Below, piece by piece: positions 43,069 to 52,880 of a stretch of 64,000 nucleotides of DNA (position 1 is its first letter; every line of letters starts with the position of its first letter). A program made the translations under genes and the position numbers. Below the pieces are notes generated by a model. The model did no database searches, was not told the DNA's origin, and saw only the letters and a program-made list of their open reading frames with translations. The DNA comes from Pseudoalteromonas piscicida (GTDB taxonomy: Bacteria; Pseudomonadota; Gammaproteobacteria; Enterobacterales; Alteromonadaceae). Where the stretch lies: positions 1 through 64,000 of the forward strand of contig NZ_NKHF01000028.1 in NCBI RefSeq assembly GCF_002744175.1, written 5' to 3'.

Positions 43069-44217
43069 CTAAATACTTTCCTCATAATCCAACACTTTCG
43101 CGTCATTGGCTTTGTTAAGCAGGCCTCGGCTTTGTGATAGGAAGTGCTTCGCGCTTTCTGAGAAATAATGTTTGGCTTGTGAGAAAGATTGCATTAGACC
43201 TTCTTTATCGCCTTGTTGTAGCTTGGTCAATGTCTGCTCAAAGGTATCTTGATAGCTTGCCAATAACCCTTCTACATCATTAAATTGCGCGAGCATAATG
43301 TCTGAGTAAAGCTCTGGCGATTGTGCAAATAGCCGCCCAACCATCATTAACTCTAATTGGTAGATAGGCGATGAGCAGCTTCTTAGCTCTTTTAATGAAT
43401 GGCATTGCTTAGATAAAAACTGGCCGTATACAAAGGTGGTTAAGTGGCGCATTACTTGAATGATCTGCATGGATTGGTCGTGTTTTTTGGCATCCATTGG
43501 CACCAATTGGCTGCCCCAAATCTTAAGTTGTTTAATTAACCCCTCACACTGTTTTGGCATCCGCCCTTCACATACCACTATGGTCTGCTTTACCCAGTGC
43601 GAAATATCAGGGCCAAACATAGGGTGCAAGCCAATCACAGGACCTTGATGCTTGTTCATCAGCACTTTAAGGGGAGCTTGTTTCACCGAGGTGATATCTG
43701 CAAGAATACAGTCATCAGGTAGCGCAGGTAGCTCATTGACGACTTGCTCTAGTGCGTTAATTGGCACGCTTACCAGCACGAGTTTTGCGTCAACCATTAG
43801 CTCTGCAGCTTCTGCTTGATTGTCTTTGTCTAGTATTCGTACCTCATATCCAGAGCGCCGGAATTGTTTAGCGAATAGCTTCCCCATTGCACCTTGGCCT
43901 CCAACGATAACGATAGGTGACATTTTGGGTGCTGCACAAGCCAGTTCGCTTTGCTGGTTTTCGTAGGCTTCTCGCATCATTCTGCGCAGAATATCTTCAA
44001 CAAGATCCGGATTCACCCCATTTGCTTCGGCTTCCACACGGCGCGCTTTAATAAGCTCGGCTTCACGCTTAGGCACATGCAGTGGTGCTCCCTTCTGTTG
44101 TTTTATTTTACCGACTTGCTCAGTCAGTGCCTTTCGCTTTGCAAGCAATGCGACAAGCTCGCTATCGCAGTCATCTATTGCAACGCGTATCGCTGCTAAA
44201 TCGTTGGCCCCATTCAT
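43069..44217 (-). CDS. tyrA: TyrA bifunctional chorismate mutase/prephenate dehydrogenase
   Basis: Makes 4-hydroxyphenylpyruvate from chorismate using NAD. The 382 aa product has an N-terminal chorismate mutase (1-90; IDDCDSELVALLAKRKALTE) and a dehydrogenase domain starting IVIVGGQGAMGKLFAKQF. It carries the catalytic-region IGLHPMFGPD and a helical dimerisation end. It is the T-protein of gammaproteobacteria, the counterpart of the PheA P-protein at 23326. It is the only gene of its unit, downstream of the rplS operon terminator. Confidence 0.97.
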   Translation of the reverse strand: MNGANDLAAIRVAIDDCDSELVALLAKRKALTEQVGKIKQQKGAPLHVPKREAELIKARRVEAEANGVNPDLVEDILRRMMREAYENQQSELACAAPKMSPIVIVGGQGAMGKLFAKQFRRSGYEVRILDKDNQAEAAELMVDAKLVLVSVPINALEQVVNELPALPDDCILADITSVKQAPLKVLMNKHQGPVIGLHPMFGPDISHWVKQTIVVCEGRMPKQCEGLIKQLKIWGSQLVPMDAKKHDQSMQIIQVMRHLTTFVYGQFLSKQCHSLKELRSCSSPIYQLELMMVGRLFAQSPELYSDIMLAQFNDVEGLLASYQDTFEQTLTKLQQGDKEGLMQSFSQAKHYFSESAKHFLSQSRGLLNKANDAKVLDYEESI

Positions 44218-44374
44218 GATGTAAACTTATATATACAGTAGTAAATTAAATAGTACACCGAGTCTAACAAGAAGTACGCCGCATTAAAAGTAAGCAACCA
44301 TGAAAATATCATGACAAAAGGCTTGATATGAAAGTGAGTATTCACAGAATGTGAAATAATGAGGGGATAAAACC

Positions 44375-44404
44375 AAAACAGGCCGCATAAAGCGGCCTGT
44401 TTTA
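44375..44404 (-). terminator. Terminator of the rpsP-rimM-trmD-rplS operon
   Basis: AAAACAGGCCGC/GCGGCCTGTTTT with loop ATAAA makes a 12 bp stem. On the minus strand it is followed by TTTTGGTTTT, 25 bp after the rplS stop. Confidence 0.9.
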
Positions 44405-44428
44405 TCTGCATTTGATAAATGCGACGTA

Positions 44429-44788
44429 TTAGTTAAGTTTCTCTTTAATACGTGCAGATTTACCAGAACGCTCACGTAGGTAGTAAAGCTTAGCGCGACG
44501 AACCGCACCACGACGCTTAACTGCTACGCTGCTGATAAGAGGGCTGTGCGTTTGGAATACACGCTCAACACCTTCACCGCTTGAAATCTTACGAACAGTG
44601 AAAGATGAGTGTAGACCACGGTTACGCTTAGCGATTACAACACCTTCAAAGGCCTGTAGACGCTCTTTGTTACCTTCTTTTACGCGTACCTGTACAACAA
44701 CTGTGTCACCAGCGCCGAACGCAGGTACGTCTTGCTTAAGCTGTTCAGCTTCAAGCTCTTTAATAATATTTTGGTTTACTTTTGCCAT
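44429..44788 (-). CDS. rplS: Ribosomal protein L19
   Basis: A 119 aa 50S subunit protein at the 30S-50S interface. It starts [20 protein letters not shown] and holds the family signature [17 protein letters not shown]. The start at 44788 matches the family; a GTG four codons upstream is part of the leader. It is last in the classic rpsP-rimM-trmD-rplS operon. Confidence 0.98.
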   Translation of the reverse strand: MAKVNQNIIKELEAEQLKQDVPAFGAGDTVVVQVRVKEGNKERLQAFEGVVIAKRNRGLHSSFTVRKISSGEGVERVFQTHSPLISSVAVKRRGAVRRAKLYYLRERSGKSARIKEKLN

Positions 44789-44821
44789 TTTATTTCTCAC
44801 ATTCCTAGGTGTAACTGTCTT

Positions 44822-45589
44822 CTAGCCACAAGCTTGGTCATTCTCTTGCTGAAACTCAGCAAGTAATGCCGCCTGCTCCTCAGTCAGAGCTAGGTTACGC
44901 AACAAGTCAGGACGACGCTGCCAAGTTCTACCCAAAGACTGCTTTAAGCGCCATTTGGCTATCTCTTGGTGGTTTCCGCTGAGTAATACAGCAGGCACCT
45001 GTTTATCATCCAATGTTTCCGGCCGAGTATAATGAGGACAATCCAACAAGCCATCCGAAAATGAATCTTGTTCAGCTGATTGATTGTGACCTAACACACC
45101 AGGCACTAATCGCGCGACTGCATCGATTAATGTCATGGCAGGTAACTCACCACCACTCAGTATAAAATCGCCAATGGACCATTCTTCGTCTACATAAGAC
45201 TCGATGATCCGCTCATCAATACCTTCATAACGACCCGCAACTAATATCAACTTTTCAGAGTGCGCCAATTCCGCCGCACCTTGTTGATCTAGTTTTCGCC
45301 CTTGAGGGGACATATAAATTACTTTAGCACCATCACCTGCTGCCGCTTTGGCATCAAGAATGGCTTTTTTGAGAGGCTCAACCATCATCAGCATTCCGGG
45401 ACCTCCGCCGTAAGGACGGTCATCCACGGTTCTATGCTTATCGGTTGCATAGTCTCTCGGGTTCCAGCAATTAAACTCAATCAAGCCGTTTTTCACAGCT
45501 CGACCCGTTACGCCTTGCTGAGTTATCGCATCAAACATCTCAGGAAAGAGCGAAACCACTCCTACCCATAGCTTTTGCTGATCACTCAT
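44822..45589 (-). CDS. trmD: tRNA (guanine37-N1)-methyltransferase
   Basis: Methylates G37 next to the anticodon, preventing +1 frameshifts. The 255 aa product (start [19 protein letters not shown]) has the SPOUT knot residues [22 protein letters not shown] and [16 protein letters not shown]. Its ATG overlaps the rimM stop by one base (TAATG), so translation is coupled. A TTG start at 45607 inside rimM is unnecessary. Confidence 0.98.
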   Translation of the reverse strand: MSDQQKLWVGVVSLFPEMFDAITQQGVTGRAVKNGLIEFNCWNPRDYATDKHRTVDDRPYGGGPGMLMMVEPLKKAILDAKAAAGDGAKVIYMSPQGRKLDQQGAAELAHSEKLILVAGRYEGIDERIIESYVDEEWSIGDFILSGGELPAMTLIDAVARLVPGVLGHNQSAEQDSFSDGLLDCPHYTRPETLDDKQVPAVLLSGNHQEIAKWRLKQSLGRTWQRRPDLLRNLALTEEQAALLAEFQQENDQACG

Positions 45590-46122
45590 TAAAACGCTGG
45601 ATCCCAATCTACCGTAACTTTTCTCTCTTCATGGTTAACGTCCAAAATAACAGAATCTGTTAAAAATGGGATTAACCTTTCAGATTGTCCAAATGCATCT
45701 TTTTTGTTTGCTTTCACAACCAAAACATCATTTGAACCTGTCTCCATCAAGTCATCGACTACGCCTAAGTCATAACCTTTATCAGTTACAACCGACATGC
45801 CGATAAGATCTCGCCAATAAAACTCCCCTTCAGGTAATTCAGGAAGCTGCTCAGCATAAACAGCGATTTCTGCATTGGTATACGCCATTGCTTCGTCTCT
45901 GTCGTTTACTTGCGCAAATTTAGCGATATATCCCTTGTTGTGACGACGCCAGTCGCTCACTTCAAGGTTTTGCCATTTACCTTGTTGCCCTATCAACCAT
46001 GGGCTGAAATCGAAGATCCCTTGGGGATCGTCAGTAAATGAATGCACCTTAAGCCAACCCTTGATGCCATAAGGAGCACCAAGCTTACCAACAACGATTG
46101 TCGAGGTTTTACTTTGACTCAT
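45589..46122 (-). CDS. rimM: Ribosome maturation factor RimM
   Basis: Binds S19 and assists 30S head assembly. The 177 aa protein has an N-terminal RimM domain ([20 protein letters not shown]) and a C-terminal PRC barrel ([20 protein letters not shown]). It is the second gene of the operon, 17 bp after rpsP. Confidence 0.97.
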   Translation of the reverse strand: MSQSKTSTIVVGKLGAPYGIKGWLKVHSFTDDPQGIFDFSPWLIGQQGKWQNLEVSDWRRHNKGYIAKFAQVNDRDEAMAYTNAEIAVYAEQLPELPEGEFYWRDLIGMSVVTDKGYDLGVVDDLMETGSNDVLVVKANKKDAFGQSERLIPFLTDSVILDVNHEERKVTVDWDPAF

Positions 46123-46139
46123 GGTTACACTTACGCCTA

Positions 46140-46388
46140 TTAAGCCGCTTTACGAGCGTCTTTAACTAGCTTCGCAACGCGATCTGAAAGAGATGCGCCT
46201 TGACCTACCCAGTGATCAACACGAGATAAATCTAAACGTACTTTTTCTTCCTGACCTGCTGCGATCGGGTTAAAGAAACCTACTTTCTCGATGAAACGAC
46301 CGTCACGCGAGAAACGGCTATCCGCAACCACGATTTGATAGAATGGACGCTTTTTAGCGCCGCCACGTTGCAAACGAATAGTTACCAT
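46140..46388 (-). CDS. rpsP: Ribosomal protein S16
   Basis: An 82 aa 30S protein with the family N-terminus [20 protein letters not shown] and [20 protein letters not shown]. It is first in the rpsP-rimM-trmD-rplS operon. The promoter and a leader hairpin lie upstream. Confidence 0.98.
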   Translation of the reverse strand: MVTIRLQRGGAKKRPFYQIVVADSRFSRDGRFIEKVGFFNPIAAGQEEKVRLDLSRVDHWVGQGASLSDRVAKLVKDARKAA

Positions 46389-46432
46389 ACCGTCCTCTAC
46401 ATAGATTGACTGTTTTCATTAATAAGTTTGTA

Positions 46433-46484
46433 CTTCCCACTACGGGAAGCTCGGGCATTTTACGCATTTTCACGCGCAATGCAA
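46433..46484 (-). promoter_or_regulatory. rpsP operon promoter and leader hairpin
   Basis: On the minus strand TTGCAT (46484-46479), 16 bp and TAAAAT (46462-46457) are followed by GCCCGAGC, a GC-rich discriminator typical of ribosomal promoters. CTTCCC/GGGAAG (46433-46449) forms a small hairpin near the transcript start. Confidence 0.6.
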
Positions 46485-46641
46485 GTAAATTCCAAAGTCA
46501 GCAGTTTATTTGCTCTTACTGCAAAACCAAAAGTAAAGTTTTCCCCCGCCAAAACGTCCCAATAAAGGTACAAATGAACGTTTTTTAGTTGTACGTAAAA
46601 ATCAAAAATGTTTGTTCTTTCATTTAATAAGGAAAGCCCCA

Positions 46642-48300
46642 ATGGCCAAACGGCTCGCAACAACACAATTCATTAAGCCTTTACTTCTTGGTATACCGTT
46701 GCTTGGTATTAGCTTATTTACAACCTCAACATTTGCAGCAAGCGATGAAGAAATAACGGCTTGTAAATTATTGCGCTTTGGTGATTACTCGCAGCTTGAA
46801 CAAGGCAATGCCGCAACAAGTATAACCAATGCCGAGTACGTACCGAGTCAAACGCTAGATGCAGACACCGAACTTTGGACATATAAGTATAGTCGCTTAT
46901 TAGGTGCACCTATACCCAAAGGCACAAACACCCTACCTGCACATTGTTTAGTAGAAGGTTACGCTGCCCCAACAATTCGTTTTCAGCTTAGACTGCCGTT
47001 AGATAAAAATTGGAATCAACGCTTTTTACTCAATGCCTGTATGGGGTTTTGTGGTGAAGTGTCTAATTATCCGACCATGGCAGGGATCGTCCGCAATTAT
47101 GCCACGCTGTCTCATGATGGTGGCCATACTGCTGCTGGGTTTGACGGACTATGGGCAAAAAACAATATACCATTGAGAGAGGATTTTGCCTACAGAGCCA
47201 ATCATGTTGTCGCTGTGGCGGCAAAAGCCATCATTGAGCGTTTCTATCGCAAACAGCCAGCCTATTCGTTTATTTCTGGCTGCTCCAAAGGAGGTCATGC
47301 TGGAATTATGGCAGCCAAACGTTATCCAAATGATTTTGATGGCGTCATCGCCAGAGGACCGACGATTAACTACACCAAAGTTAATCTGGTCAACTGTATG
47401 GACAACGCTAAAGCCATTATGGATGAAAATAACAATGCATTACTAGATTCAAGCTACACTCACTTTATTGCGCAAGCTGTGATGTCAGCATGCGATCATA
47501 AGGATGGGCTTGTTGATGGATTAATTAGCGATCCAAGACGTTGTGATTTTGACCCTAACTCACTGGTCTGTGACGCAAATACCACAGACAAATGTTTAAC
47601 ACCGCGCCAAGCTGAAGCCATTCAGAAAATATATGCGCCCTCATATGATCAACAAGGTAATATTCTGTCTGGTGGTTTACCTTATGGTTCAGAACCTGAG
47701 TGGACGGGCTGGTTATTCCCTGAAGCACCCTTTATTAAGCCATACCACTACTATGCAGCGACTGAGTACTTGAAGTACCTTGCTTTTCCTCAGGAAAGAT
47801 ACAACCAAGGAAATTGGAGAGACTTTTCTTACGCCAACGAAATAGGTGAACTATCGACGGTTTCTAGCTTTATGGATGCTGACCACCCAGACCTGACCGC
47901 ATTCAGAAATAGCGGGGGTAAAATGATAGTACTGCACGGCTGGTCGGATGCTGCAGTTCCAGCCTATTCAACAATTGATTGGTATGAGTCCGTTATCAAC
48001 TATATGGGGAAAAACAATACTTATGACTTTGCCCGTCTATTTTTACCTCCTGGGCTTGTACACTGCGGAATTGAAGGGCCTGGTGCAGAAACGTTTGACG
48101 CCATCGCTGCATTGGAACAGTGGCTAGACAAAGGAGTCGCGCCTGATGCACTAATGACGCAAAAAGAAGATAAGCAAGGTAATGTTGTGTTTACCCGCCC
48201 AGTGTATCCATACCCGCAGGAAGCGCGGTATATTGGTAGTGGCGACCCTAAAAAAGCAGAAAACTTTGGGCCAATAGTCCCCAATTTCGAAAGCAATTAA
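46642..48300 (+). CDS. Exported tannase/feruloyl esterase family protein
   Basis: From ATG 46642 (AAGGAAAG upstream) the product is 552 aa with a signal peptide (FIKPLLLGIPLLGISLFTTS, then TFAA). The nucleophile serine is in ISGCSKGGHAGIMAAKRYP, the catalytic Asp in LHGWSDAAVPAYST and the His in PGLVHCGIEGPGA. Cys residues beside Ser and His form the CS-D-HC disulfide typical of this family. It likely hydrolyses esters of phenolic or aromatic acids outside the inner membrane; the substrate is not defined. Confidence 0.9.
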   Translation: MAKRLATTQFIKPLLLGIPLLGISLFTTSTFAASDEEITACKLLRFGDYSQLEQGNAATSITNAEYVPSQTLDADTELWTYKYSRLLGAPIPKGTNTLPAHCLVEGYAAPTIRFQLRLPLDKNWNQRFLLNACMGFCGEVSNYPTMAGIVRNYATLSHDGGHTAAGFDGLWAKNNIPLREDFAYRANHVVAVAAKAIIERFYRKQPAYSFISGCSKGGHAGIMAAKRYPNDFDGVIARGPTINYTKVNLVNCMDNAKAIMDENNNALLDSSYTHFIAQAVMSACDHKDGLVDGLISDPRRCDFDPNSLVCDANTTDKCLTPRQAEAIQKIYAPSYDQQGNILSGGLPYGSEPEWTGWLFPEAPFIKPYHYYAATEYLKYLAFPQERYNQGNWRDFSYANEIGELSTVSSFMDADHPDLTAFRNSGGKMIVLHGWSDAAVPAYSTIDWYESVINYMGKNNTYDFARLFLPPGLVHCGIEGPGAETFDAIAALEQWLDKGVAPDALMTQKEDKQGNVVFTRPVYPYPQEARYIGSGDPKKAENFGPIVPNFESN

Positions 48301-48306
48301 GTTAAC

Positions 48307-48336
48307 AAAAAGGCAAGCTGTATAGCTTGCCTTTTT
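48307..48336. terminator. Bidirectional terminator between the esterase gene and ffh
   Basis: AAAAAGGCAAGCT/AGCTTGCCTTTTT with loop GTAT lies 6 bp past the esterase stop and 16 bp past the ffh stop. It is symmetric enough to end both convergent genes. Confidence 0.93.
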
Positions 48337-48352
48337 GCAATATAAAGCGGTG

Positions 48353-49732
48353 TTAGAACTTAGGTCCGCCACCACCAAACATACCTGGAGGCATCATCCC
48401 TTTCATGTTCTTCATCATTTTCATCATGCCGCCTTTGCCTTTCATCTTTTTCATCATTTTTTGCATTTGGGTAAATTGCTTCAGCAATTTATTGATATCT
48501 TGTACTTGCGTACCAGAACCCGCAGCAATTCGCTTCTTACGCGAACCTTTGATGATATCAGGACGAGCTCGCTCTTTTGGCGTCATCGAGCTGATAATGG
48601 CTTCCATTTGGTTAAAGGTTTTGTCGTTTACCTGACCTTTAACGGCATCAGGTAGGTTTGACATACCTGGCAGTTTTTCCATCATCGACATCATGCCGCC
48701 CATGTTTTTCATTTGGCGGAGCTGCTCGGCAAAGTCCTCAAGGGTGAAACCATCGCCTTTAAAGACTTTTTCAGCCACCTTTTGGGCTTTGTCTTTATCG
48801 ACTTTCATTTCAACTTCTTCGATAAGCGACAATACGTCACCCATTCCCAGAATTCGAGATGCCACACGGTCTGGGTGGAAAGGCTCTAAAGCGTCCGTTC
48901 GTTCACCCACACCGATAAACTTAATCGGTTTACCGGTAATATGTCGAATAGAAAGTGCAGCACCACCGCGCGCGTCACCGTCTGTTTTCGTTAAGATAAC
49001 ACCACTTAGCGGCAGCGCTTCATCAAACGCTTTTGCGGTGTTTGCAGCATCTTGACCTGTCATTGAATCAACGACAAACAGAGTCTCAATAGGATTAATC
49101 GCTGCGTGTAAATCTTTGATTTCGTCCATCATGTCTGCATCTACGTGCAAACGACCTGCGGTATCAACCAGAACGACATCAATGAACTTTTTCTTCGCGT
49201 GAGAAATCGCGCCTGTTGCGATATCTACCGGCTTTTGTGAAATATCACTTGGGAAAAACTCGACATCCACTTCTGTAGCTAATGTTTCTAGCTGTTTGAT
49301 CGCGGCTGGACGATAAACGTCGGCACTCACCACCAATACCGACTTCTTTTTGCGTTCTTTTAGGAATTTCGCCAGCTTACCCACACTGGTGGTTTTACCC
49401 GCACCTTGAAGACCCGCCATCATAACTACCGCTGGAGGCTGAGCATTTAGGTTTAGCTCTTCGTTGGCTTCACCCATAGACTTTTCAAGTTCTTCACGAA
49501 CAATCTTGATGAAAACCTGGCCTGGACTCAGACTCTTTGTGACTTCTACACCAACCGCGCGTTCTTTTACTTGTTTTACAAAGTCGCGTACAACAGGTAA
49601 GGCAACATCAGCCTCGAGCAGCGCCATACGGACTTCACGGAGTGTTTCTTTAATATTGTCTTCAGTTAGTCGGCCACGGCCACTAATGTTTTTAAGCGTT
49701 TTTCCTAAACGCTCTTGGAGGTTTTCAAACAT
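48353..49732 (-). CDS. ffh: Signal recognition particle protein Ffh
   Basis: The SRP GTPase that binds signal sequences with 4.5S RNA. The 459 aa product has the N domain, the G domain with GLQGAGKTTSVGKLA, DTAGRLHVDADMM and TKTDGDARGGAAL, and a Met-rich M domain ending MMKMMKNMKGMMPPGMFGGG. It is divergent from ypjD, as in E. coli. Confidence 0.98.
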   Translation of the reverse strand: MFENLQERLGKTLKNISGRGRLTEDNIKETLREVRMALLEADVALPVVRDFVKQVKERAVGVEVTKSLSPGQVFIKIVREELEKSMGEANEELNLNAQPPAVVMMAGLQGAGKTTSVGKLAKFLKERKKKSVLVVSADVYRPAAIKQLETLATEVDVEFFPSDISQKPVDIATGAISHAKKKFIDVVLVDTAGRLHVDADMMDEIKDLHAAINPIETLFVVDSMTGQDAANTAKAFDEALPLSGVILTKTDGDARGGAALSIRHITGKPIKFIGVGERTDALEPFHPDRVASRILGMGDVLSLIEEVEMKVDKDKAQKVAEKVFKGDGFTLEDFAEQLRQMKNMGGMMSMMEKLPGMSNLPDAVKGQVNDKTFNQMEAIISSMTPKERARPDIIKGSRKKRIAAGSGTQVQDINKLLKQFTQMQKMMKKMKGKGGMMKMMKNMKGMMPPGMFGGGGPKF

Positions 49733-49940
49733 GTATCGGTTCCAAAATCTCGAAATTATCCGGCATTATACTGATATGCGAGCCACTAATACAGTATTCA
49801 AGCCGATTGTTCTGCTTTTTACGCTTTCATTGAGCAAAAATAAGAATAAGTTAATGGATTGAGATAAAACCCTATGCAAGTGAAGAGGCTTTAAATACAA
49901 TAGCAACAAAGGAAAACAAAAAAATTGAGCATGTATCTTT

Positions 49941-50747
49941 ATGTTGATTGTTAGCTTGTCATTAATCGCTTGTCTATTTTATACCATGGCCACGAGCCAT
50001 GTGTTGTCGCGCTTATTTGACAAACAAGGACCAAATCAAAAGAAAACCTTAATATTGAGCACCGTCGCTATTTTGACCCACATGCTGGTGTTAGTGAATT
50101 CGGTGTTTACTCATGAAGGACAAGACCTTAGCACGGTCAACGTCGCGCTACTTACCTGTTGGGTTATCGTTGTTTCTGTGACTACGGTTTCTTTGCGTTT
50201 TCCGGCCACTTTATTGCTCCCCGTCGTTTATGGATTTGCCGCAATTTTGCTGTTAGCGAGCCTGTTTATCCCACATCATATTGTGATGCATACGATAAAC
50301 GTTGATGTTGGCTTGGTATTACATATTTCACTGTCGTTACTGGCCTATTGCGTGCTTATTATCGCCACACTCTATGCTATCCAGTTTATGTTTATTGATA
50401 AGCGTCTTAAACAAAGAGACTTGGCTATTATGACCAGCCATCTCCCTCCTTTAATGCAAGTGGAAAGACAATTATATCAACTGCTCTTTGTCGGCACGGG
50501 TTTATTAACGCTGGCACTTGCCTCTGGCTTTTACTTTTTAGATGGCATGTTTGCAAAAGAAACGATCCATAAAACCATTTTATCTATCATTGCATGGCTT
50601 ATTTATGTAGTCATCGCTTTTGGTCACAAACAGTTCGGTTGGCGTGGTAAACCTGTGGTTATTTCAATTATCGCGGCCTCTGGTATTGTAACTCTAGGCT
50701 ACTTTGGTAGTCGTTTTATACAAGAAGTGATTTTAGGCAGGTTTTAA
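49941..50747 (+). CDS. ypjD: YpjD/CorE-like membrane protein (CcsA cytochrome c assembly family)
   Basis: A 268 aa protein with about eight hydrophobic helices and the family segment HISLSLLAYCVLIIATLYAI and KTILSIIAWLIYVVIAFGHK. It belongs to the CcsA/CcmC-like fold but is not part of a cytochrome maturation cluster. The order ffh (divergent), ypjD, yfjD is conserved in gammaproteobacteria. In Salmonella-type studies these loci were linked to magnesium/cobalt resistance, which is the only functional hint. Confidence 0.88.
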   Translation: MLIVSLSLIACLFYTMATSHVLSRLFDKQGPNQKKTLILSTVAILTHMLVLVNSVFTHEGQDLSTVNVALLTCWVIVVSVTTVSLRFPATLLLPVVYGFAAILLLASLFIPHHIVMHTINVDVGLVLHISLSLLAYCVLIIATLYAIQFMFIDKRLKQRDLAIMTSHLPPLMQVERQLYQLLFVGTGLLTLALASGFYFLDGMFAKETIHKTILSIIAWLIYVVIAFGHKQFGWRGKPVVISIIAASGIVTLGYFGSRFIQEVILGRF

Positions 50748-50815
50748 ACTTTAACTTGACTATCGTAACTCACTAACGCTTAATACTCTTTCGTAAGTAA
50801 AAAAGGGATCCACTG

Positions 50816-52084
50816 TTGGAAGACATATCGACCAGCGCCTTGTTTATCATACTAGGCGTGCTCATTTTGATGTCGGCTTATTTTTCTAGTTCAGAAACCG
50901 GTATCATGTCAATCAACCGTATTCGTCTACGACATCTTGAAAAAGAGAATCACCGTGGCGCGAAACGTGTAAGTAACCTCCTCAACCGTCCTGACAGGCT
51001 GATTGGTCTGATCCTGATCGGTAATAACCTGGTCAATATTGCCGCCGCACAGGTTGCAACTATCATTGGATTACGTCTTTACGGCGACATGGGTATTGCA
51101 GTCGCTACCTTTGGTCTTACCCTAGTGGTACTCATTTTTGCTGAAGTTACACCAAAAACACTAGCAGCACTTTATCCAGAAAAAGTGGCATTTCCAAGCT
51201 CTGTGATCTTAAAAGTACTATTAAAAGTCTTGTTTCCTTTGGTTGTTGCAACCAACTGGATCACCAATGGCATGTTGCGCTTAGTTGGGATTACACCACA
51301 GGAAATCGAAGAGCACAGTTTGAGCAAAGAAGAATTAAAAACGGTGGTCAACGAATCCAGCGCTATGCTGCCTTCTAATCACCAAAATATGCTGACTTCT
51401 ATTCTCGATTTAGATCATGTCACCGTTGAAGACATCATGATCCCACGAAACGAAATCAACGCCATTGACATCAATGATGAGTGGAAAGATATTGCCCGTC
51501 AGTTGACCAATGCTCAACACACTCGCGTGCTGCTTTACCGTGACCAAATAGATGATGCTGTTGGTTTTATTCATGCCCGTGACGCATTGCGCTTACTAAC
51601 TAAAGAACAATTTGATAAGCCATCGCTGCTGCGTGCAGTAAGAGAAATTTACTATGTGCCAGAAAACACATCTTTAAATACTCAGCTTATTAAATTCCAA
51701 GAAGCAAAAGAGCGTATTGGTCTGGTAGTTGATGAGTATGGTGACATTCAAGGCTTAGTCACGCTTGAAGACATCCTTGAAGAAGTGGTAGGTGACTTTA
51801 CGACGACGCAAACCCGTGCTCCGAGTGAAGACGTCAACATGCAACGTGATGGCTCGGTGATGGTCGACGGTAGCGTCAACGTTCGTGACCTCAATAAAGA
51901 AATGAATTGGGAGCTACCCACAGAAGGCCCTAAAACGCTTAGCGGTCTGATTGTTGAGTACTTGGAAGATATTCCCGAAGCACCACTTGGGTTGATCATT
52001 TCCGGTTACCAAATGGAAGTCGTCGAGATTAAAGAAAATATGATTAAGATGGTAAAAATTTCGGCGTCGGCTGACAACAGCTAG
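50816..52084 (+). CDS. yfjD: YfjD/CorB-like DUF21-CBS-CorC membrane protein
   Basis: A 422 aa protein. The DUF21 membrane domain (about 1-185; YFSSSETGIMSINRIRLRHL) precedes two CBS domains (about 205-325; DIMIPRNEINAID, LVVDEYGDIQGLVTLEDILEE) and a C-terminal CorC/HlyC domain (about 340-415). The family (CNNM/CorB) exports magnesium. The start is TTG, seven bases after AAGGGA; a stop at 50798 leaves no upstream ATG. It follows ypjD by 68 bp. Confidence 0.92.
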   Translation: MEDISTSALFIILGVLILMSAYFSSSETGIMSINRIRLRHLEKENHRGAKRVSNLLNRPDRLIGLILIGNNLVNIAAAQVATIIGLRLYGDMGIAVATFGLTLVVLIFAEVTPKTLAALYPEKVAFPSSVILKVLLKVLFPLVVATNWITNGMLRLVGITPQEIEEHSLSKEELKTVVNESSAMLPSNHQNMLTSILDLDHVTVEDIMIPRNEINAIDINDEWKDIARQLTNAQHTRVLLYRDQIDDAVGFIHARDALRLLTKEQFDKPSLLRAVREIYYVPENTSLNTQLIKFQEAKERIGLVVDEYGDIQGLVTLEDILEEVVGDFTTTQTRAPSEDVNMQRDGSVMVDGSVNVRDLNKEMNWELPTEGPKTLSGLIVEYLEDIPEAPLGLIISGYQMEVVEIKENMIKMVKISASADNS

Positions 52085-52125
52085 CGCTGAAACATACCAA
52101 ATGCTTAATTAACTTAAAAGTGGTA

Positions 52126-52148
52126 TTGCGGTGCACAAAGCACCGCAA
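52126..52148. terminator. Hairpin between yfjD and the SLT-like gene
   Basis: TTGCGGTGC/GCACCGCAA with loop ACAAA lies between convergent genes. There is no strong T-tract on either side, so it is a moderate candidate. Confidence 0.5.
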
Positions 52149-52153
52149 GCTTC

Positions 52154-52762
52154 TTATGAAAATAGCCTTTCGAACCAATTCTTATCTAAATCATCTTCGC
52201 AGCGTTTCAGCTGGACAGCATATCTAGCCGCTCGGTGCTTGACCTTATTAGCGACCTGCATCAACCACTTTTTCCTTTTGTAAGTGCCTCTGCGATACCC
52301 GCCCCAACCTTCATGGTAATTTAAATATTGGGCGTAAGCGTCCCATTTCGACACCCCATTGACTTTATGCGTTTTATAAACAAACCAAGCCATAAAATCG
52401 ATGGCGTCATCAAAATCGTCACGATCCGCGCCCGAGTTTCCAGTTTCACGAATATAATCAGACCAAGTTGGTGTTTTGGCTTGGGAGTACCCGTAAGCTG
52501 AACTGGCTCGACCTACAGGAATAAACCAGAGGAAATATTCCATCGGCGGAGCAGCATCATGACGAAAAGAACTTTCTTGGTACATCATGCTCATTAGCAC
52601 ATGTTTTGGTGATCCCCATTTTTCTTGTGCATCGCGGGCATCATAGTACCAATCTTCTTTTTCCTCAAAAATCTTACAAATATCATGAGGTTGCTTTGGT
52701 GGTGCTGTCGCGCATCCAGATAAAGCGGCGACCAGACTCAGTAAAATTAATTTTTTTTGCAT
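52154..52762 (-). CDS. Lysozyme-like (SLT family) lipoprotein
   Basis: A 202 aa lipoprotein with signal LILLSLVAALSGC and lipobox LSGC at 17. The transglycosylase-like fold is shown by HVLMSMMYQESSFRHDA, where Glu is the probable catalytic acid, then SSAYGYSQAKTPTWSDYI and AQYLNYHEGWGG. It likely cleaves or binds peptidoglycan at the outer membrane. It is a single gene between yfjD and gshA. Confidence 0.88.
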   Translation of the reverse strand: MQKKLILLSLVAALSGCATAPPKQPHDICKIFEEKEDWYYDARDAQEKWGSPKHVLMSMMYQESSFRHDAAPPMEYFLWFIPVGRASSAYGYSQAKTPTWSDYIRETGNSGADRDDFDDAIDFMAWFVYKTHKVNGVSKWDAYAQYLNYHEGWGGYRRGTYKRKKWLMQVANKVKHRAARYAVQLKRCEDDLDKNWFERLFS

Positions 52763-52854
52763 TTTTTTCGAAACCTAATGAACTTTTAGAATTTGCATTG
52801 GTCTGAACTTATGAATGCAGCAGTTTAGCATTGTTTCATCCCTGAAATTTATTT

Positions 52855-52880
52855 GCGCAGCCTTATGGCTGCGCTTTTTT
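52855..52880 (+). terminator. Rightward terminator-like hairpin beside gshA
   Basis: GCGCAGCC/GGCTGCGC with loop TTAT is followed on the plus strand by six T residues. It abuts the gshA stop, but gshA reads leftward and on that strand no T-tract follows. It either helps end gshA weakly or ends an unseen rightward RNA. Confidence 0.6.

Noticed and set aside
48335..48655. His/Phe-rich open frame antisense to ffh
   Set aside because: Its composition is the reverse reading of the Met/Lys-rich Ffh M domain.
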